Source of the DNA: Petrimonas sp.
GTDB lineage: Bacteria > Bacteroidota > Bacteroidia > Bacteroidales > Dysgonomonadaceae
Direction: 5' to 3'
Assembly (NCBI GenBank): GCA_012839475.1
Contig: DUNG01000005.1
Span: 219,765 to 283,764 of the forward strand
Length of the DNA stretch: 64,000 bases
In this document: positions 1-8,936 of the stretch, one piece after another
Layout: the number at the start of each line of letters is the position of its first letter
How positions within the stretch are numbered: the first letter of the stretch is position 1
Position numbers and translations under genes: made by a program
The notes under the pieces: model-generated
The model's database searches: none
What the model was told of the DNA's origin: nothing
Seen by the model: only the letters and a program-made list of their open reading frames with translations

Positions 1-561
1 GTCACGGGAGCCGACCTCTTCACGAGCAACTGCGCGGGCTACACGTTTCCCCTACTGACAAAGGAACTGCCCGTTATCATCATCCTCAAAGTGTTGCTCT
101 TCTCCTACCTGTTCAATTTCGTGGGCACGCAATTTGTCGCGTACCTCCTCTCGGCTAACGTGGGCCTTTTTGATACCGACCCGTGGCGCGTGTACCTGCA
201 TGGGCTGGCCGAGGCGAAGCTGGATCAGGACTTCTGGACCATTTTCGTGAAAGGGATTGGGGCGAACTGGCTGGTCTGCCTCGGCGTGTTCATGGGTCTA
301 ACGGCCAAGGATACGATTGGTAGATGTATCGGGATATGGATACCGGTGATGATTTTCGTGACGATGGGATACGAGCACTCCATTGCAAATATGTTCTTTA
401 TCCCCGCGGCCATCTACTCGGGTGCTGCCATTGGATGGGGTGATTTTGTGGTGATTAACCTCATCCCTGCTACTTTGGGTAATATCGTGGGTGGGATGCT
501 ACTTGTCGGCTGCATCTACTACTATCTTTTCTTAAGGGAACGGGGAACGGGTAAAAGGTAA
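1..561 (+). CDS. Formate/nitrite transporter family channel, 5' end outside window
   Basis: The frame is open from base 1 and begins V-T-G-A-D-L-F-T-S-N, close to the conserved G-A-E-L-F-T-G-N segment of the FNT (FocA/NirC) family, so the start lies before the window. Several membrane segments follow, including a conserved MGYEHSIANMFFIPAAI stretch, where FNT channels carry a similar EHS/CxHxVANM motif, and a terminal hydrophobic segment around 480-530. FNT proteins are pentameric inner-membrane channels for formate, nitrite or related small anions. Which anion is moved cannot be told from this fragment. Formate export would fit a fermentative Bacteroidales cell, but that is inference. The 3' end is intact and converges on tRNA-Gly. 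Confidence 0.88.
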   Translation, partial: VTGADLFTSNCAGYTFPLLTKELPVIIILKVLLFSYLFNFVGTQFVAYLLSANVGLFDTDPWRVYLHGLAEAKLDQDFWTIFVKGIGANWLVCLGVFMGLTAKDTIGRCIGIWIPVMIFVTMGYEHSIANMFFIPAAIYSGAAIGWGDFVVINLIPATLGNIVGGMLLVGCIYYYLFLRERGTGKR

Positions 562-571
562 AGGTAAACGA

Positions 572-586
572 AAGGGTAGTACCCTT
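572..586. terminator. Short palindrome between the FNT gene and tRNA-Gly
   Basis: AAGGGTA-G-TACCCTT is a 7-bp perfect inverted repeat with a one-base centre. It lies 11 bp after the FNT stop and 2 bp beyond the 3' end of tRNA-Gly, so it could stop or process transcripts from either side. There is no T-run, so the terminator call is weak. Confidence 0.3.
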
Positions 587-588
587 AG

Positions 589-661
<73 letters not shown>

Positions 662-710
662 GATTATTTAAAAGAACACCTTGCCAAGGTCACTTTCATT
701 TCCTTTTTGG

Positions 711-746
711 GGCAAGGTCGTGCTCTACCAACTGAGCTACTTCCGC
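711..746 (-). pseudogene. Partial tRNA-Gly copy (5' half only)
   Basis: These 36 bases are identical to 626-661, the acceptor 5' strand, D arm and anticodon 5' strand of the adjacent tRNA-Gly. The 3' half is missing. At 678-690 a 13-bp palindrome, ACCTTG-C-CAAGGT, matches the anticodon region except for its central base, and may be another remnant. The fragment sits between the promoter at 778-808 and the intact tRNA, so it should be transcribed as a leader. It looks like a tandem tRNA duplication that lost one 3' half. Phage att duplications normally copy the 3' end, so an attachment site is less likely. Confidence 0.75.
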
Positions 747-777
747 AACGAAACGTTACTTTTGTAACGTGCGACTG

Positions 778-808
778 CAAAGATACCTTTTTGTTTCGTG
801 ATGACAAA
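778..808 (-). promoter_or_regulatory. Bacteroidota-type promoter for tRNA-Gly
   Basis: On the - strand this reads TTTG (805-808), a 19-bp spacer, then TATCTTTG (778-785), matching the Bacteroidales consensus TTTG-N19-21-TAnnTTTG. A start near 771 would give a leader containing a 7-bp hairpin (ACGTTAC/GTAACGT, 753-770), the half-tRNA and the full tRNA. Confidence 0.65.
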
Positions 809-890
809 ATTTTAAACGGAAAAATCATAGAATAATGCCATTCTTCACGATGTGGTGCTCCTGTCCATAAGCGGTCGGGAAATGTTAATT

Positions 891-936
891 ATGCAAAAAT
901 GGATCAAGTGGCGCAGTAATTATTCTATTTTTGCAT
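891..936 (+). promoter_or_regulatory. -7 box and overlapping inverted repeat upstream of the GHL10 gene
   Basis: TATTTTTG at 926-933 fits the TAnnTTTG box. No good -33 TTTG is visible. The box is part of a 10-bp perfect inverted repeat, ATGCAAAAAT (891-900) and ATTTTTGCAT (927-936), separated by 26 bp. That placement would let a dimeric regulator cover the promoter, but no such regulator is identified. Confidence 0.4.
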
Positions 937-959
937 GCTATTTAATGTGATCGATCTGC

Positions 960-2558
960 ATGCACTTTATTTCTCAACTTTGGTATGTTTTCTTGTTGCC
1001 GTTTGCTTTCAAAGCAAGGACTTTCGTTCGTGTTGATGGGTCACAAAACGAGCGTCAGTCAAGCTTGAAAGCAAGAATAAGCGCAAATGCGAAAGTTGAC
1101 TATATTTTTTTCATTATTTTCTTTTTTTCCTGCACGATAAACCTTCACGCTACGGAGTTCCTTATCACACCCCCTCCCGCTACAGAGGTGAGGGCGGTTT
1201 GGCTGACCACGAACTACGGGCTGGATTGGCCACGGAATAGGACGAGCGTAGAGGTTCAAAAACGCGAGCTAAGGGAGATTCTGGACGGGTTGCAAGAACT
1301 CCGGTTTAACACGGTCTTTTTTCAGGTTCGTGCCAGGGGAGAGGTATTCTACCTATCCCGTTTAGAGCCTATGTCGGGTTTAATCGCAACAGCCGGGAAG
1401 GGTGAGCCTCCTTTCGACCCGTTGCGGTTCGCCGTGGAGGAGTGTCACAAGCGGGGGATGGAGTTGCACGCGTGGATCGTAACCTACCCGCTGGGGAACG
1501 AGGAGCACGTGAAGAGTTTGGGAGAGCGGTCGATCACCCGGAAGGATCCCTCCCTCGTTAAGCGCTTTAATAGGGAGTGGTTTCTTGATCCGGGGAACCC
1601 CCGTACCGATGACTACCTGCTTGCCTTGATCCTGGAAGTGGTGGAGAACTACGACGTGGATGGCATTCATTTCGATTACATTCGATACCCGGATAACCGG
1701 GGACGTTTCCCGGACGATGGTATGTATCGCCTGTATGGGAAAGGAAAATCGAGGGAGGATTGGAGGCGGGATAATATCACCCGATTCGTGACCAAAGCCT
1801 ATGATGAGGTGAAGAAGAGGAAGCAATGGGTGCAGGTAAGCAGCGCCCTGTTGGGACGGTATAGGGTACTGGAAGGTGTTGGGCATGGGTGGACGGCGTA
1901 CGAGACGGTCTACCAGGACGTGGCCCGATGGATGAGTGAAGGCAAGCATGATGCGATCTACCCGATGATGTATTATAAGGATCAGCACTTCTACCCCTTC
2001 GTGGACGATTGGGTGCATCAAGCGAACCGGCGCATTGTGGTGCCGGGATTGGGTGCCTACCAGATGATCGAGTTGGAATGGTCGCTTAAAGATATCCTTG
2101 ATCAGGTGGAGCATACCCGTGAACAGGAGGTACAGGGACAGGCTTACTTCCGAACCGAGCACGTGCTTTCTAACACGAAAGGGTTAATGACGGCATTGCA
2201 ATGGTACTACCGTTACCCTGCCAAGCTGCCGCCGATGGAGTGGTTGAGCGATACCGTGCCGGGTGCTCCAAGGGACCTGAGGGCGGAACGCACCTCTGAT
2301 GGGGAGTTCGAGCTGGCATGGGAAGAGGGTGAGGGAGAAAGGATTACCTACAACGTGTACAGGTGTGAAATGGATAGCTTTGACAGGAACGATGGTTCCA
2401 AGCTATTGGCTACCGGGGTGCGTGAGAGTAATATCAGGTTATTGGTACCGAACGATGACCGTGCGTTTTATTACTATGTTACTGCTTCCAACGCGTATCA
2501 CAACGAAAGCGAGCCCTGCATACCGGCCTTCTTCTACCATTCAGATACGGTGAAATAG
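960..2558 (+). CDS. GHL10-type (DUF187/YngK-like) putative glycoside hydrolase, exported
   Basis: Residues about 77-400 resemble the glycosyl-hydrolase-like 10 barrel: EVRAVWLTTNYGLDWP at the first strand, FNTVFFQVRARGE, HAWIVTYPLG, and DGIHFDYIRYPD near residue 236, where the family has its acidic residues. Residues about 436-532 look like a fibronectin type III domain. Family members are secreted or surface lipoproteins with poorly defined glycan substrates. The N-terminus is odd. In this frame the hydrophobic segment is reached only after about 45 polar residues, while an ATG at 1087 in another frame starts a good signal peptide that joins this frame if one base is slipped at the T7 run 1122-1128. 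A TTG start shortly upstream of the hydrophobic segment is another option. Either way the mature protein should be exported. Confidence 0.8.
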   Translation: MHFISQLWYVFLLPFAFKARTFVRVDGSQNERQSSLKARISANAKVDYIFFIIFFFSCTINLHATEFLITPPPATEVRAVWLTTNYGLDWPRNRTSVEVQKRELREILDGLQELRFNTVFFQVRARGEVFYLSRLEPMSGLIATAGKGEPPFDPLRFAVEECHKRGMELHAWIVTYPLGNEEHVKSLGERSITRKDPSLVKRFNREWFLDPGNPRTDDYLLALILEVVENYDVDGIHFDYIRYPDNRGRFPDDGMYRLYGKGKSREDWRRDNITRFVTKAYDEVKKRKQWVQVSSALLGRYRVLEGVGHGWTAYETVYQDVARWMSEGKHDAIYPMMYYKDQHFYPFVDDWVHQANRRIVVPGLGAYQMIELEWSLKDILDQVEHTREQEVQGQAYFRTEHVLSNTKGLMTALQWYYRYPAKLPPMEWLSDTVPGAPRDLRAERTSDGEFELAWEEGEGERITYNVYRCEMDSFDRNDGSKLLATGVRESNIRLLVPNDDRAFYYYVTASNAYHNESEPCIPAFFYHSDTVK

Positions 2559-2633
2559 TTCCCCCTCCCGTTTGTTTTTTTATGATAGGGCAGGTTTGAA
2601 CCTCAAAATCACGGGGAAGTCGAAAAAAAAGCA

Positions 2634-2641
2634 TATTTTTG
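2634..2641 (+). promoter_or_regulatory. -7 box just upstream of fur
   Basis: TATTTTTG fits TAnnTTTG and ends 5 bp before the chosen fur ATG, so the transcript would be leaderless or nearly so. No convincing -33 element lies at the usual distance. Confidence 0.4.
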
Positions 2642-2646
2642 TAATC

Positions 2647-3171
2647 ATGGATGCCAATCTGAAGCTAAAAAATCGGGTAAATGAGGAGTTCACTGAGTAC
2701 CTCACGCTGCATAAGCATCGGAAAACACCCGAACGATTCGCAATACTAGACTACATATACTCCACGAAAGGACATTTTGACATCGACTCGCTCTACAAGT
2801 CAATGGTGGAGATGAACTTTAGGGTGAGTCGGGCTACCTTGTACAACACCATCGACCTGTTGCTTGATTGCGGCTTGGTGATAAAGCACCAGTTTGGAGG
2901 CAACGTGTCGACGTACGAGCGCTCCTACGGGAACGAGAACCACAGCCATTTAATATGTACCACCTGCGGGGAGGTGTGGGAGATAAAGAACGATGATTTG
3001 TTAACTCCCGCACGATTGAAGAAGATACGGCGCTTCACGGTGAACTACTATAGCATGTACATTTACGGGATATGTAGCAAGTGCGCTCATGCTAAGAGAA
3101 TGGAGTTGAGAAGGTTGGAACGAGAAAGTCGTGTGGAAAAAGTTGCCGCTGAACCTAAAAAAAGGCGGTAA
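2647..3171 (+). CDS. fur: Fur-family metal-responsive transcriptional repressor
   Basis: This is a 174-residue Fur/PerR/Zur-type regulator. The N-terminal half is the winged helix, with the recognition region FRVSRATLYNTIDLLLDCGLV. The C-terminal half has an H99-S-H101 metal-ligand segment followed by the structural zinc pairs C104/C107 and C143/C146. ATG 2647 is chosen because the protein then begins like other family members. An in-frame codon at 2572 would add 25 lysine-rich residues across a likely promoter. It lies 49 bp upstream of purA on the same strand and is probably cotranscribed. Fur-type proteins repress iron, zinc or peroxide genes when metal-bound, and sequence alone does not fix the metal here. 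Confidence 0.9.
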   Translation: MDANLKLKNRVNEEFTEYLTLHKHRKTPERFAILDYIYSTKGHFDIDSLYKSMVEMNFRVSRATLYNTIDLLLDCGLVIKHQFGGNVSTYERSYGNENHSHLICTTCGEVWEIKNDDLLTPARLKKIRRFTVNYYSMYIYGICSKCAHAKRMELRRLERESRVEKVAAEPKKRR

Positions 3172-3220
3172 ACCAATTAAATAGAACTACATTTAGGAAA
3201 CAAAAAACGAACAAGAGAAT

Positions 3221-4483
3221 ATGAATGTGGATGTGATTTTAGGGCTCCAATGGGGCGATGAAGGAAAAGGGAAGGTGGTAGACGTGCTAACACCGGGCTA
3301 CGAGATGGTGGCACGCTTTCAAGGAGGACCCAATGCGGGACATACGCTTGAATTCGAGGGGAAAAAGTTCGTGCTGAGATCGATCCCCTCAGGCATTTTT
3401 CAAGAGGACAAGCTGAATCTCATCGGCAATGGCGTGGTTATTGATCCCGCGCTCTTTAAGGAGGAGGTGGAGGGGCTTGAAGGGGCTGGCCACCCGCTTC
3501 AGGAGAGACTCTACATATCTAAGAAAGCACACTTGATCTTGCCAACCCACCGGCTGTTGGATGCCGCTTCAGAAAAATCGAAGGGCAATGCCAAGATCGG
3601 TACCACGGGACGGGGAATTGGACCGACCTACACCGATAAGATTAGCCGCCTTGGTTTGAGGGTGGGGGATCTCTTTCACGACTTTGAAGCGAAGTACCGG
3701 AATGCGGTACTAAGGCATACAGAGGTACTGGACCGGAGTGACCTGGAGTACGATCTCGCTGCACTCGAAAAGCAGTGGTTTAAAGGAATAGAGAAATTGA
3801 CGGAGTTTCGGATCGTGGATAGCGAGCACCTGGTGCAGCGCTACCTGCGCGAGGAGAGAAAGGTGCTGGCGGAAGGGGCCCAGGGCACCATGCTGGATGT
3901 TGACTTCGGTTCGTATCCCTTCGTGACCTCTTCAACGACCACCTGCGCGGGGGCATGCACCGGGATGGGTGTAGCACCCAATCAGATCGGGGAGGTGTTT
4001 GGTATTTTCAAAGCGTATTGCACACGGGTGGGGAGTGGCCCTTTCCCGACGGAGTTGCTAGATGAAGATGGGCAGAGGATGAGGGATCAGGGGAACGAGT
4101 ACGGCTCAGTGACGGGACGCCCGCGCCGCTGCGGCTGGATCGATCTGGTGGCATTGCGCTACGCCATCCGGCTGAACGGGGTGACCAAGCTGGTGATGAT
4201 GAAGAGCGACGTGCTCGATACCTTCGAACGGGTAAAGGCGTGCGTTTCCTACCGGGTGGACGGAAAAGTGACCAATGAGTTGCCTTTCGACCTTGAAACG
4301 AACCTCGAACCGGTCTACGTGGAGTTACCTGGTTGGAAAACGGACCTGACAACGATGCGCTCGGTGGATGAGTTCCCCGATCAGTTTAACCATTTCTTGC
4401 TCTTCTTGGAGAAGGAGCTGGGCGTTCCCATCGCTATCGTTTCGGTAGGCCCGGACCGATCGCAGACGATCGTCCGCTCGTAG
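3221..4483 (+). CDS. purA: Adenylosuccinate synthetase
   Basis: PurA condenses IMP with aspartate using GTP to give adenylosuccinate, the first committed step to AMP, in the cytoplasm. At 420 residues it has the usual length. The GTP-binding loop GDEGKGK spans residues 12-18 with catalytic Asp13, and GPNAGHT carries catalytic His41. Further conserved segments are KIGTTGRGIGPTYTDK, the IMP-site segment EGAQGTMLDVDFGSYPFVTSS, and TGRPRRCGWIDL. It follows fur by 49 bp. Nothing unusual is seen. Confidence 0.97.
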   Translation: MNVDVILGLQWGDEGKGKVVDVLTPGYEMVARFQGGPNAGHTLEFEGKKFVLRSIPSGIFQEDKLNLIGNGVVIDPALFKEEVEGLEGAGHPLQERLYISKKAHLILPTHRLLDAASEKSKGNAKIGTTGRGIGPTYTDKISRLGLRVGDLFHDFEAKYRNAVLRHTEVLDRSDLEYDLAALEKQWFKGIEKLTEFRIVDSEHLVQRYLREERKVLAEGAQGTMLDVDFGSYPFVTSSTTTCAGACTGMGVAPNQIGEVFGIFKAYCTRVGSGPFPTELLDEDGQRMRDQGNEYGSVTGRPRRCGWIDLVALRYAIRLNGVTKLVMMKSDVLDTFERVKACVSYRVDGKVTNELPFDLETNLEPVYVELPGWKTDLTTMRSVDEFPDQFNHFLLFLEKELGVPIAIVSVGPDRSQTIVRS

Positions 4484-4548
4484 TCGGGATGTAGGGTAAA
4501 GCGTAGGTTTCAATTTAGCGGTTGGTACCGATAGCGATTTTTCTGATG

Positions 4549-4556
4549 TACATTTG
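4549..4556 (+). promoter_or_regulatory. -7 box upstream of the zinc peptidase gene
   Basis: TACATTTG fits TAnnTTTG and would give a leader of about 60 bases. The nearest TTG (4522-4524) is 24 bp away, longer than usual. Confidence 0.4.
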
Positions 4557-4621
4557 CTCATAATCGGCACAGTTTTTGTTAATATATGCTGGTTAAACAG
4601 GTGACAAATAGATAATGCAAT

Positions 4622-5305
4622 ATGGCAATAATTTGGATTTTATTTTTCTTGATCGCGATCGCGGGATGGGCTGTGCAAGGCATGCTTCAGAGTAGGTTTA
4701 AAAAATACTCGAAAATTCCCCTTCGCAATGGCATGACAGGTAAAGAGGTTGCCGAGAAGATGTTACACGAGAATGGCATTTACGATGTGCAGGTGATCTC
4801 CGTAAGGGGGAAGCTCACGGACCACTATAACCCGTTGAACAAGACCATTAACTTGAGCGAGCCGGTGTATGGGTCCTACAGCGTAGCCGCGGCAGCTGTG
4901 GCGGCACACGAAACGGGACACGCCATCCAGCATGCGGTGGGGTACGCGCCGTTAAAGATGCGGTCTGCCCTGGTGCCGGTAATCTCCTCGACCTCTAAAT
5001 GGGTGATGTGGGTCATCTTGGCCGGTATCCTCTTGATTCAGGCATTCCCGATGTTGATATGGGTTGGCATCGCGATGTATGGCCTCATCACGCTCTTTAG
5101 TTTTATCACGCTCCCCGTGGAGAAGAATGCGACAAACCGGGCCATCCAATGGCTGAGCAGCGCGGGGATAACCGACGTGAGCAACCACAACCAAGCGGTA
5201 GACGCTCTCCGGTGGGCAGGGTATACTTACGTGATAGCGGCCCTGAGCTCGTTGGCAACGCTTTTTTACTACATCATGATCGCGATGAGCGGTAGTCGAA
5301 GGTAA
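4622..5305 (+). CDS. Membrane zinc metallopeptidase (YugP-like)
   Basis: The protein has 227 residues. There is an N-terminal membrane segment (about 1-20), then a soluble part with the zinc-protease motif H96-E-T-G-H100, and two or more membrane segments after about residue 120 (VMWVILAGILLIQAFPMLIW and beyond), with a final one near the C-terminus. This architecture matches the neutral zinc metallopeptidase family typified by Bacillus YugP. Substrates are unknown, and a role in membrane-protein turnover is inference. It stands between purA and the decarboxylase with its own likely promoter at 4549. Confidence 0.85.
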   Translation: MAIIWILFFLIAIAGWAVQGMLQSRFKKYSKIPLRNGMTGKEVAEKMLHENGIYDVQVISVRGKLTDHYNPLNKTINLSEPVYGSYSVAAAAVAAHETGHAIQHAVGYAPLKMRSALVPVISSTSKWVMWVILAGILLIQAFPMLIWVGIAMYGLITLFSFITLPVEKNATNRAIQWLSSAGITDVSNHNQAVDALRWAGYTYVIAALSSLATLFYYIMIAMSGSRR

Positions 5306-5423
5306 ATGCGTTAATGCTCGCTATTCCATTCTCTTTCTGCTTGTAGAGCTTTAAGATTGGACGTGAAAAGGAAGGTAAGGTAAGAAAACGGAAAGAAACA
5401 TTATTAATATATAAATCCATCGT

Positions 5424-7334
5424 ATGAACCGAAAACTTTTGATTAGAGACCTCACGTTGAGGGATGGCCAGCAGTCTGCTTTCGCTACGAGGATGAACCA
5501 GTCGCAAGTGGACCGGGTATTGCCTCTCTATAAGGAGGCCAATTTTTACGCCATGGAGGTGTGGGGTGGGGCCGTGCCCGACTCCGTGATGCGCTTTTTG
5601 AATGAAAACCCGTGGGATCGGCTGGAGAAAATTCATCATGCCGTGGGAGGAGCTTCTAAGTTGACAGCACTCTCGCGCGGGCGCAACTTGTACGGCTATG
5701 CACCCTACCCGGATGAGATTATTGACGGTTTCTTCAAGAATGCCGTAGCATCGGGACTGAACATCATGCGTATCTTCGACGCGCTTAACGATGTCAATAA
5801 TGTGAAGTCGAGTGTAAAATATATTAAGAAGTACGGGGGCATGGCCGATTGCGCGGTATGTTATACCGTGGATCCAAAACCGGAGGAGCCGGTTGGTCAG
5901 CCTGAGCCGAAGAGAAAAGGATTGTTCGGATTGTTTGGCAGAAAGAAGGTAGTGGAGAGCGGTGTTACCTATGAGCCGGTCTTTACCAACGACTACTTTC
6001 TGAACAAGGCCAAGGAGATGTGTGCCTTGGGTGCTGACATGATTACGATTAAGGATATGAGCGGGTTGATCCCGCCATCTAGGGTAGCACAGTTAATTCC
6101 ACTGTTCAAGAGGGAGTTGGACGTACCTATCGATTTTCATACCCACTGTACACCCGGTTTCGGGTTGGGTGCGGTCCTCACGGCTATTATGCACGGCGTT
6201 GACGTGGTGGATACCGTGATCTGGAACTTCGCGGGGGGACCAGCTGCACCGGCGCTGGAGCTTATCTACATCTTCTGCCAAAAGTTGGGTGTCGAGGTGG
6301 ACGTGAACATGGATGCAGTAGCCAAGATCAACGAGGAGTTGCTGTCCATCCGTCGAGAACTGGACAAGTACGACGCGGTGAAACAGTTCCCGAAATCGTT
6401 TAACCCGTTGACCGACGCACTGCCCGCGGAGGTGGATCAACAGTTTGACCGGGCGATTGCCGCCGTGAAAAACAAAGACGAAGAGGCGCTCCTACAGGCG
6501 TGCCACGCGATCGAGGCCTACTTTGGTTTCCCGGCCCCGGATGAGCAGGTGAAGAACGCGGAGATTCCCGGTGGCATGTACACCAACATGGTGGCGCAGC
6601 TCAAACAGTTTAACGCCCTGGAGATCCTGCCCGAGGCGATGAAATTGATCCCCAGCGTACGGCGTGACGCCGGATTGCCACCCCTGGTGACGCCCACCAG
6701 CCAGATCGTGGGGGCGCAAGCGGTGAACTCGGCTATGAACCAAAAAAATGCTCGCCCCAAGTACGCGAATCCCTCAAACCAGTTCGTGGCGTTGGTTAAG
6801 GGTGAATACGGGAAGACACCCGTGCCCGTGGACCCCGAGTTCCGGCTCCAAATCGCCGGTACCCGGGAGGAGGTAGAGTACGATACGTCTACCTACAAGC
6901 GCCAAGATAACCCGATACTTGAGGAGTACGGCGGTACACGGTTGGCCAAAGATGAGAAAGAGGAACTCCTGATGGAGCTCTTCCCCGCGGTGGCGACCGG
7001 TTTCCTGAGAAAACTTCGGCAAGAGGAGTGGGAAACGCAACAGGCGAAGAAGGCAGCGGAAGAGATGCGGCTGGAATCGACCGAGGTGGCGAGTGATATC
7101 CAGTCAGAAGACGAGGTGGTGGGTCATCTGGTGATGAGTCCCATGTACGGGACGATTTTAGAGGTGCTAGTGAAAGTGGGCGACAGAGTGAAGAAGGGGG
7201 ACAACGTCGTGATCTTGGAGGCGATGAAGATGGAGAACGAGATTACTACGGAGGAGTCTGGAAAAGTACATCGAATTTTCGTAACGGAGGGAGAAATCGT
7301 TAAGGATGGGGCTCCCCTCGTTGAGATTGTTTAA
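5424..7334 (+). CDS. Biotin-dependent oxaloacetate decarboxylase alpha / pyruvate carboxylase B-type subunit
   Basis: The N-terminus LLIRDLTLRDGQQSAFATRM is the carboxyltransferase (DRE-TIM) signature, and the metal-site segment DFHTHCTPG lies near residue 240. The carboxyltransferase domain covers about 1-460. A linker follows, and a biotinyl domain occupies about 565-636 with A-M-K602-M, Lys602 being the biotin attachment site. The domain order matches OadA. It either transfers CO2 from oxaloacetate to biotin for a Na+-pumping decarboxylase or acts in an acyl-CoA/pyruvate carboxylation system. No beta or gamma pump subunit and no biotin carboxylase lie nearby, so its partners are elsewhere. 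A charged insertion of about 30 residues (around 150-180) within the barrel looks lineage-typical. The next gene starts 22 bp downstream. Confidence 0.88.
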   Translation: MNRKLLIRDLTLRDGQQSAFATRMNQSQVDRVLPLYKEANFYAMEVWGGAVPDSVMRFLNENPWDRLEKIHHAVGGASKLTALSRGRNLYGYAPYPDEIIDGFFKNAVASGLNIMRIFDALNDVNNVKSSVKYIKKYGGMADCAVCYTVDPKPEEPVGQPEPKRKGLFGLFGRKKVVESGVTYEPVFTNDYFLNKAKEMCALGADMITIKDMSGLIPPSRVAQLIPLFKRELDVPIDFHTHCTPGFGLGAVLTAIMHGVDVVDTVIWNFAGGPAAPALELIYIFCQKLGVEVDVNMDAVAKINEELLSIRRELDKYDAVKQFPKSFNPLTDALPAEVDQQFDRAIAAVKNKDEEALLQACHAIEAYFGFPAPDEQVKNAEIPGGMYTNMVAQLKQFNALEILPEAMKLIPSVRRDAGLPPLVTPTSQIVGAQAVNSAMNQKNARPKYANPSNQFVALVKGEYGKTPVPVDPEFRLQIAGTREEVEYDTSTYKRQDNPILEEYGGTRLAKDEKEELLMELFPAVATGFLRKLRQEEWETQQAKKAAEEMRLESTEVASDIQSEDEVVGHLVMSPMYGTILEVLVKVGDRVKKGDNVVILEAMKMENEITTEESGKVHRIFVTEGEIVKDGAPLVEIV

Positions 7335-7356
7335 CAGATTCCGTATAGCGTGAGCC

Positions 7357-8838
7357 ATGCACTCCACGTTTATACTTGTCACGATCGCCATCTACTTTGG
7401 TGCGTTGATGCTCGTTTCGTACTTCACCAGTCGGAAAGGGTCGGGTAACGATGCGTTCTTTCGTGCCAACAAGTCGTCCAAATGGTATATCGTTGCGATC
7501 GCGATGATCGGGACCTCTATCTCCGGGGTTACCTTTGTCTCGGTACCGGGGATGGTGCGTGCGCTGGACATGACCTACCTACAGATGGTGTTCGGCTTCT
7601 TTTTCGGGTACCTGGTGATTGCTTACGTGCTGCTGCCGCTCTACTACCGGCTGAACCTGACCACGATATATGGCTATTTGGATGAGCGGTTTGGTCCCAA
7701 ATCCTACAAGACGGGTGCATGGTTCTTTTTGATATCTAAGATCGTGGGGGCCGCGGCCAGGCTTTACCTGGTAGCATTTATCCTACAGAAGCTGGTTTTC
7801 GACGCGTGGGGTGTTCCCTTCGCGATTACCGTTATCGGGATTATCCTTGTTATCTGGCTCTATAGCCATCAGGGCGGTATCAAGACCATTATATGGACTG
7901 ACCTGCTTCAATCTATCCTGTTCCTCACGGCGCTGGCGTTGATTATCTGGCAGATTGCCAGGCAACTCGACTTCAGTTTCGGCGAGATGGTGACGGTCAT
8001 CGCCCAGAGCCCGCACTCCCGCATCTTCCTGTTCGATGACTGGGCGAGCACCCAGAACTTCTTCAAACAGTTTTTTAGCGGGATGTTTATCACTATCGTG
8101 ATGACAGGGCTGGACCAGGATATGATGCAGAAGAACCTGACCATTCGCTCGCTAAAGGACGCGCAGAAGAACGTGCTCTCCTACGGCTTCGCGTTCGTGC
8201 CGGTCAACCTGCTCTTCCTCTCGCTGGGGGTGCTATTGCTTATCTACGCGTCGTATAACAATATCGTGCTACCCGAGGTGTCGGATAACATTCTTCCCTA
8301 CCTGGCAAGCGAGTACCTGGGACCGATCGTGTTGGGTGTCTTCAGCATCGGGATCGTCGCGGCCGCGTTCTCGAGCGCCGACTCGGCGTTGACCGCCTTG
8401 ACTACCTCCTTTTGCGTGGATATCCTCAACATGAAAGCCGTCTACCAGGATAAGGAGCAGGAGAAGAGGGACGTGGCAACGCGCCGTTGGGTACACGTGG
8501 GTATCAGTGCCTTGTTCGTGCTCATTATCCTGCTGATCGAGGCGATCGGCTCGGATAGCATTATTACCGCCATCTATAAATTGGCCTCCTATACGTATGG
8601 ACCCCTGCTGGGCCTCTACCTCTTTGGACTCTACTCGAAGGTAAAGCCGATTGACAGATATGTGCCGTACGTGGCCATCGCGTCGCCGGTGCTCTGCTTC
8701 GTGATCGAGTTGGCTATGATGCACTTCTTTGGCTACCGGGTGGGGTACGAACTACTGCTGATGAATGGGCTATTCATCGGATTGGGGCTTTGGATGGTTT
8801 CGAAACGGCCAGCGGTTGAAATGAGCCATAAGCGATAA
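7357..8838 (+). CDS. Sodium:solute symporter family protein
   Basis: The 493 residues form about 13 membrane helices with the SSS-family pattern. Early residues ASYFTSRKGSGNDAFFRANKSSKW precede the Na+-site helix (MIGTSISGVTFVSVPG), and later GIVAAAFSSADSALTALTTSF carries the conserved serines of the second sodium site. Such proteins import sugars, amino acids or anions with Na+. The substrate is not apparent. The gene begins 22 bp after the biotin-dependent subunit, so the two are probably cotranscribed. A link in carboxylic-acid metabolism is possible but unproven. Confidence 0.9.
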   Translation: MHSTFILVTIAIYFGALMLVSYFTSRKGSGNDAFFRANKSSKWYIVAIAMIGTSISGVTFVSVPGMVRALDMTYLQMVFGFFFGYLVIAYVLLPLYYRLNLTTIYGYLDERFGPKSYKTGAWFFLISKIVGAAARLYLVAFILQKLVFDAWGVPFAITVIGIILVIWLYSHQGGIKTIIWTDLLQSILFLTALALIIWQIARQLDFSFGEMVTVIAQSPHSRIFLFDDWASTQNFFKQFFSGMFITIVMTGLDQDMMQKNLTIRSLKDAQKNVLSYGFAFVPVNLLFLSLGVLLLIYASYNNIVLPEVSDNILPYLASEYLGPIVLGVFSIGIVAAAFSSADSALTALTTSFCVDILNMKAVYQDKEQEKRDVATRRWVHVGISALFVLIILLIEAIGSDSIITAIYKLASYTYGPLLGLYLFGLYSKVKPIDRYVPYVAIASPVLCFVIELAMMHFFGYRVGYELLLMNGLFIGLGLWMVSKRPAVEMSHKR

Positions 8839-8936
8839 ACGCGTATTCTTTATCTTAGATACTGGTTGGTTTCTAAATGTGGTGTTTTTTGGTGTTAAAC
8901 TTTGAAGTTGAAAAACGAAAGCTGGAAAGGTGAAAA

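Noticed and set aside
711..746. Phage or integrative-element attachment site at tRNA-Gly
   Set aside because: The repeated part is the tRNA 5' half, the repeats are only 49 bp apart, and no integrase or element lies between them.
1380..2162. A 260-codon frame on the - strand inside the GHL10 gene
   Set aside because: Antisense to a recognisable enzyme with no promoter, signal or domain.
5424..7334. Complete sodium-pumping oxaloacetate decarboxylase operon
   Set aside because: Only the alpha-type subunit is present. The next gene is an SSS symporter, not the beta or gamma subunit.
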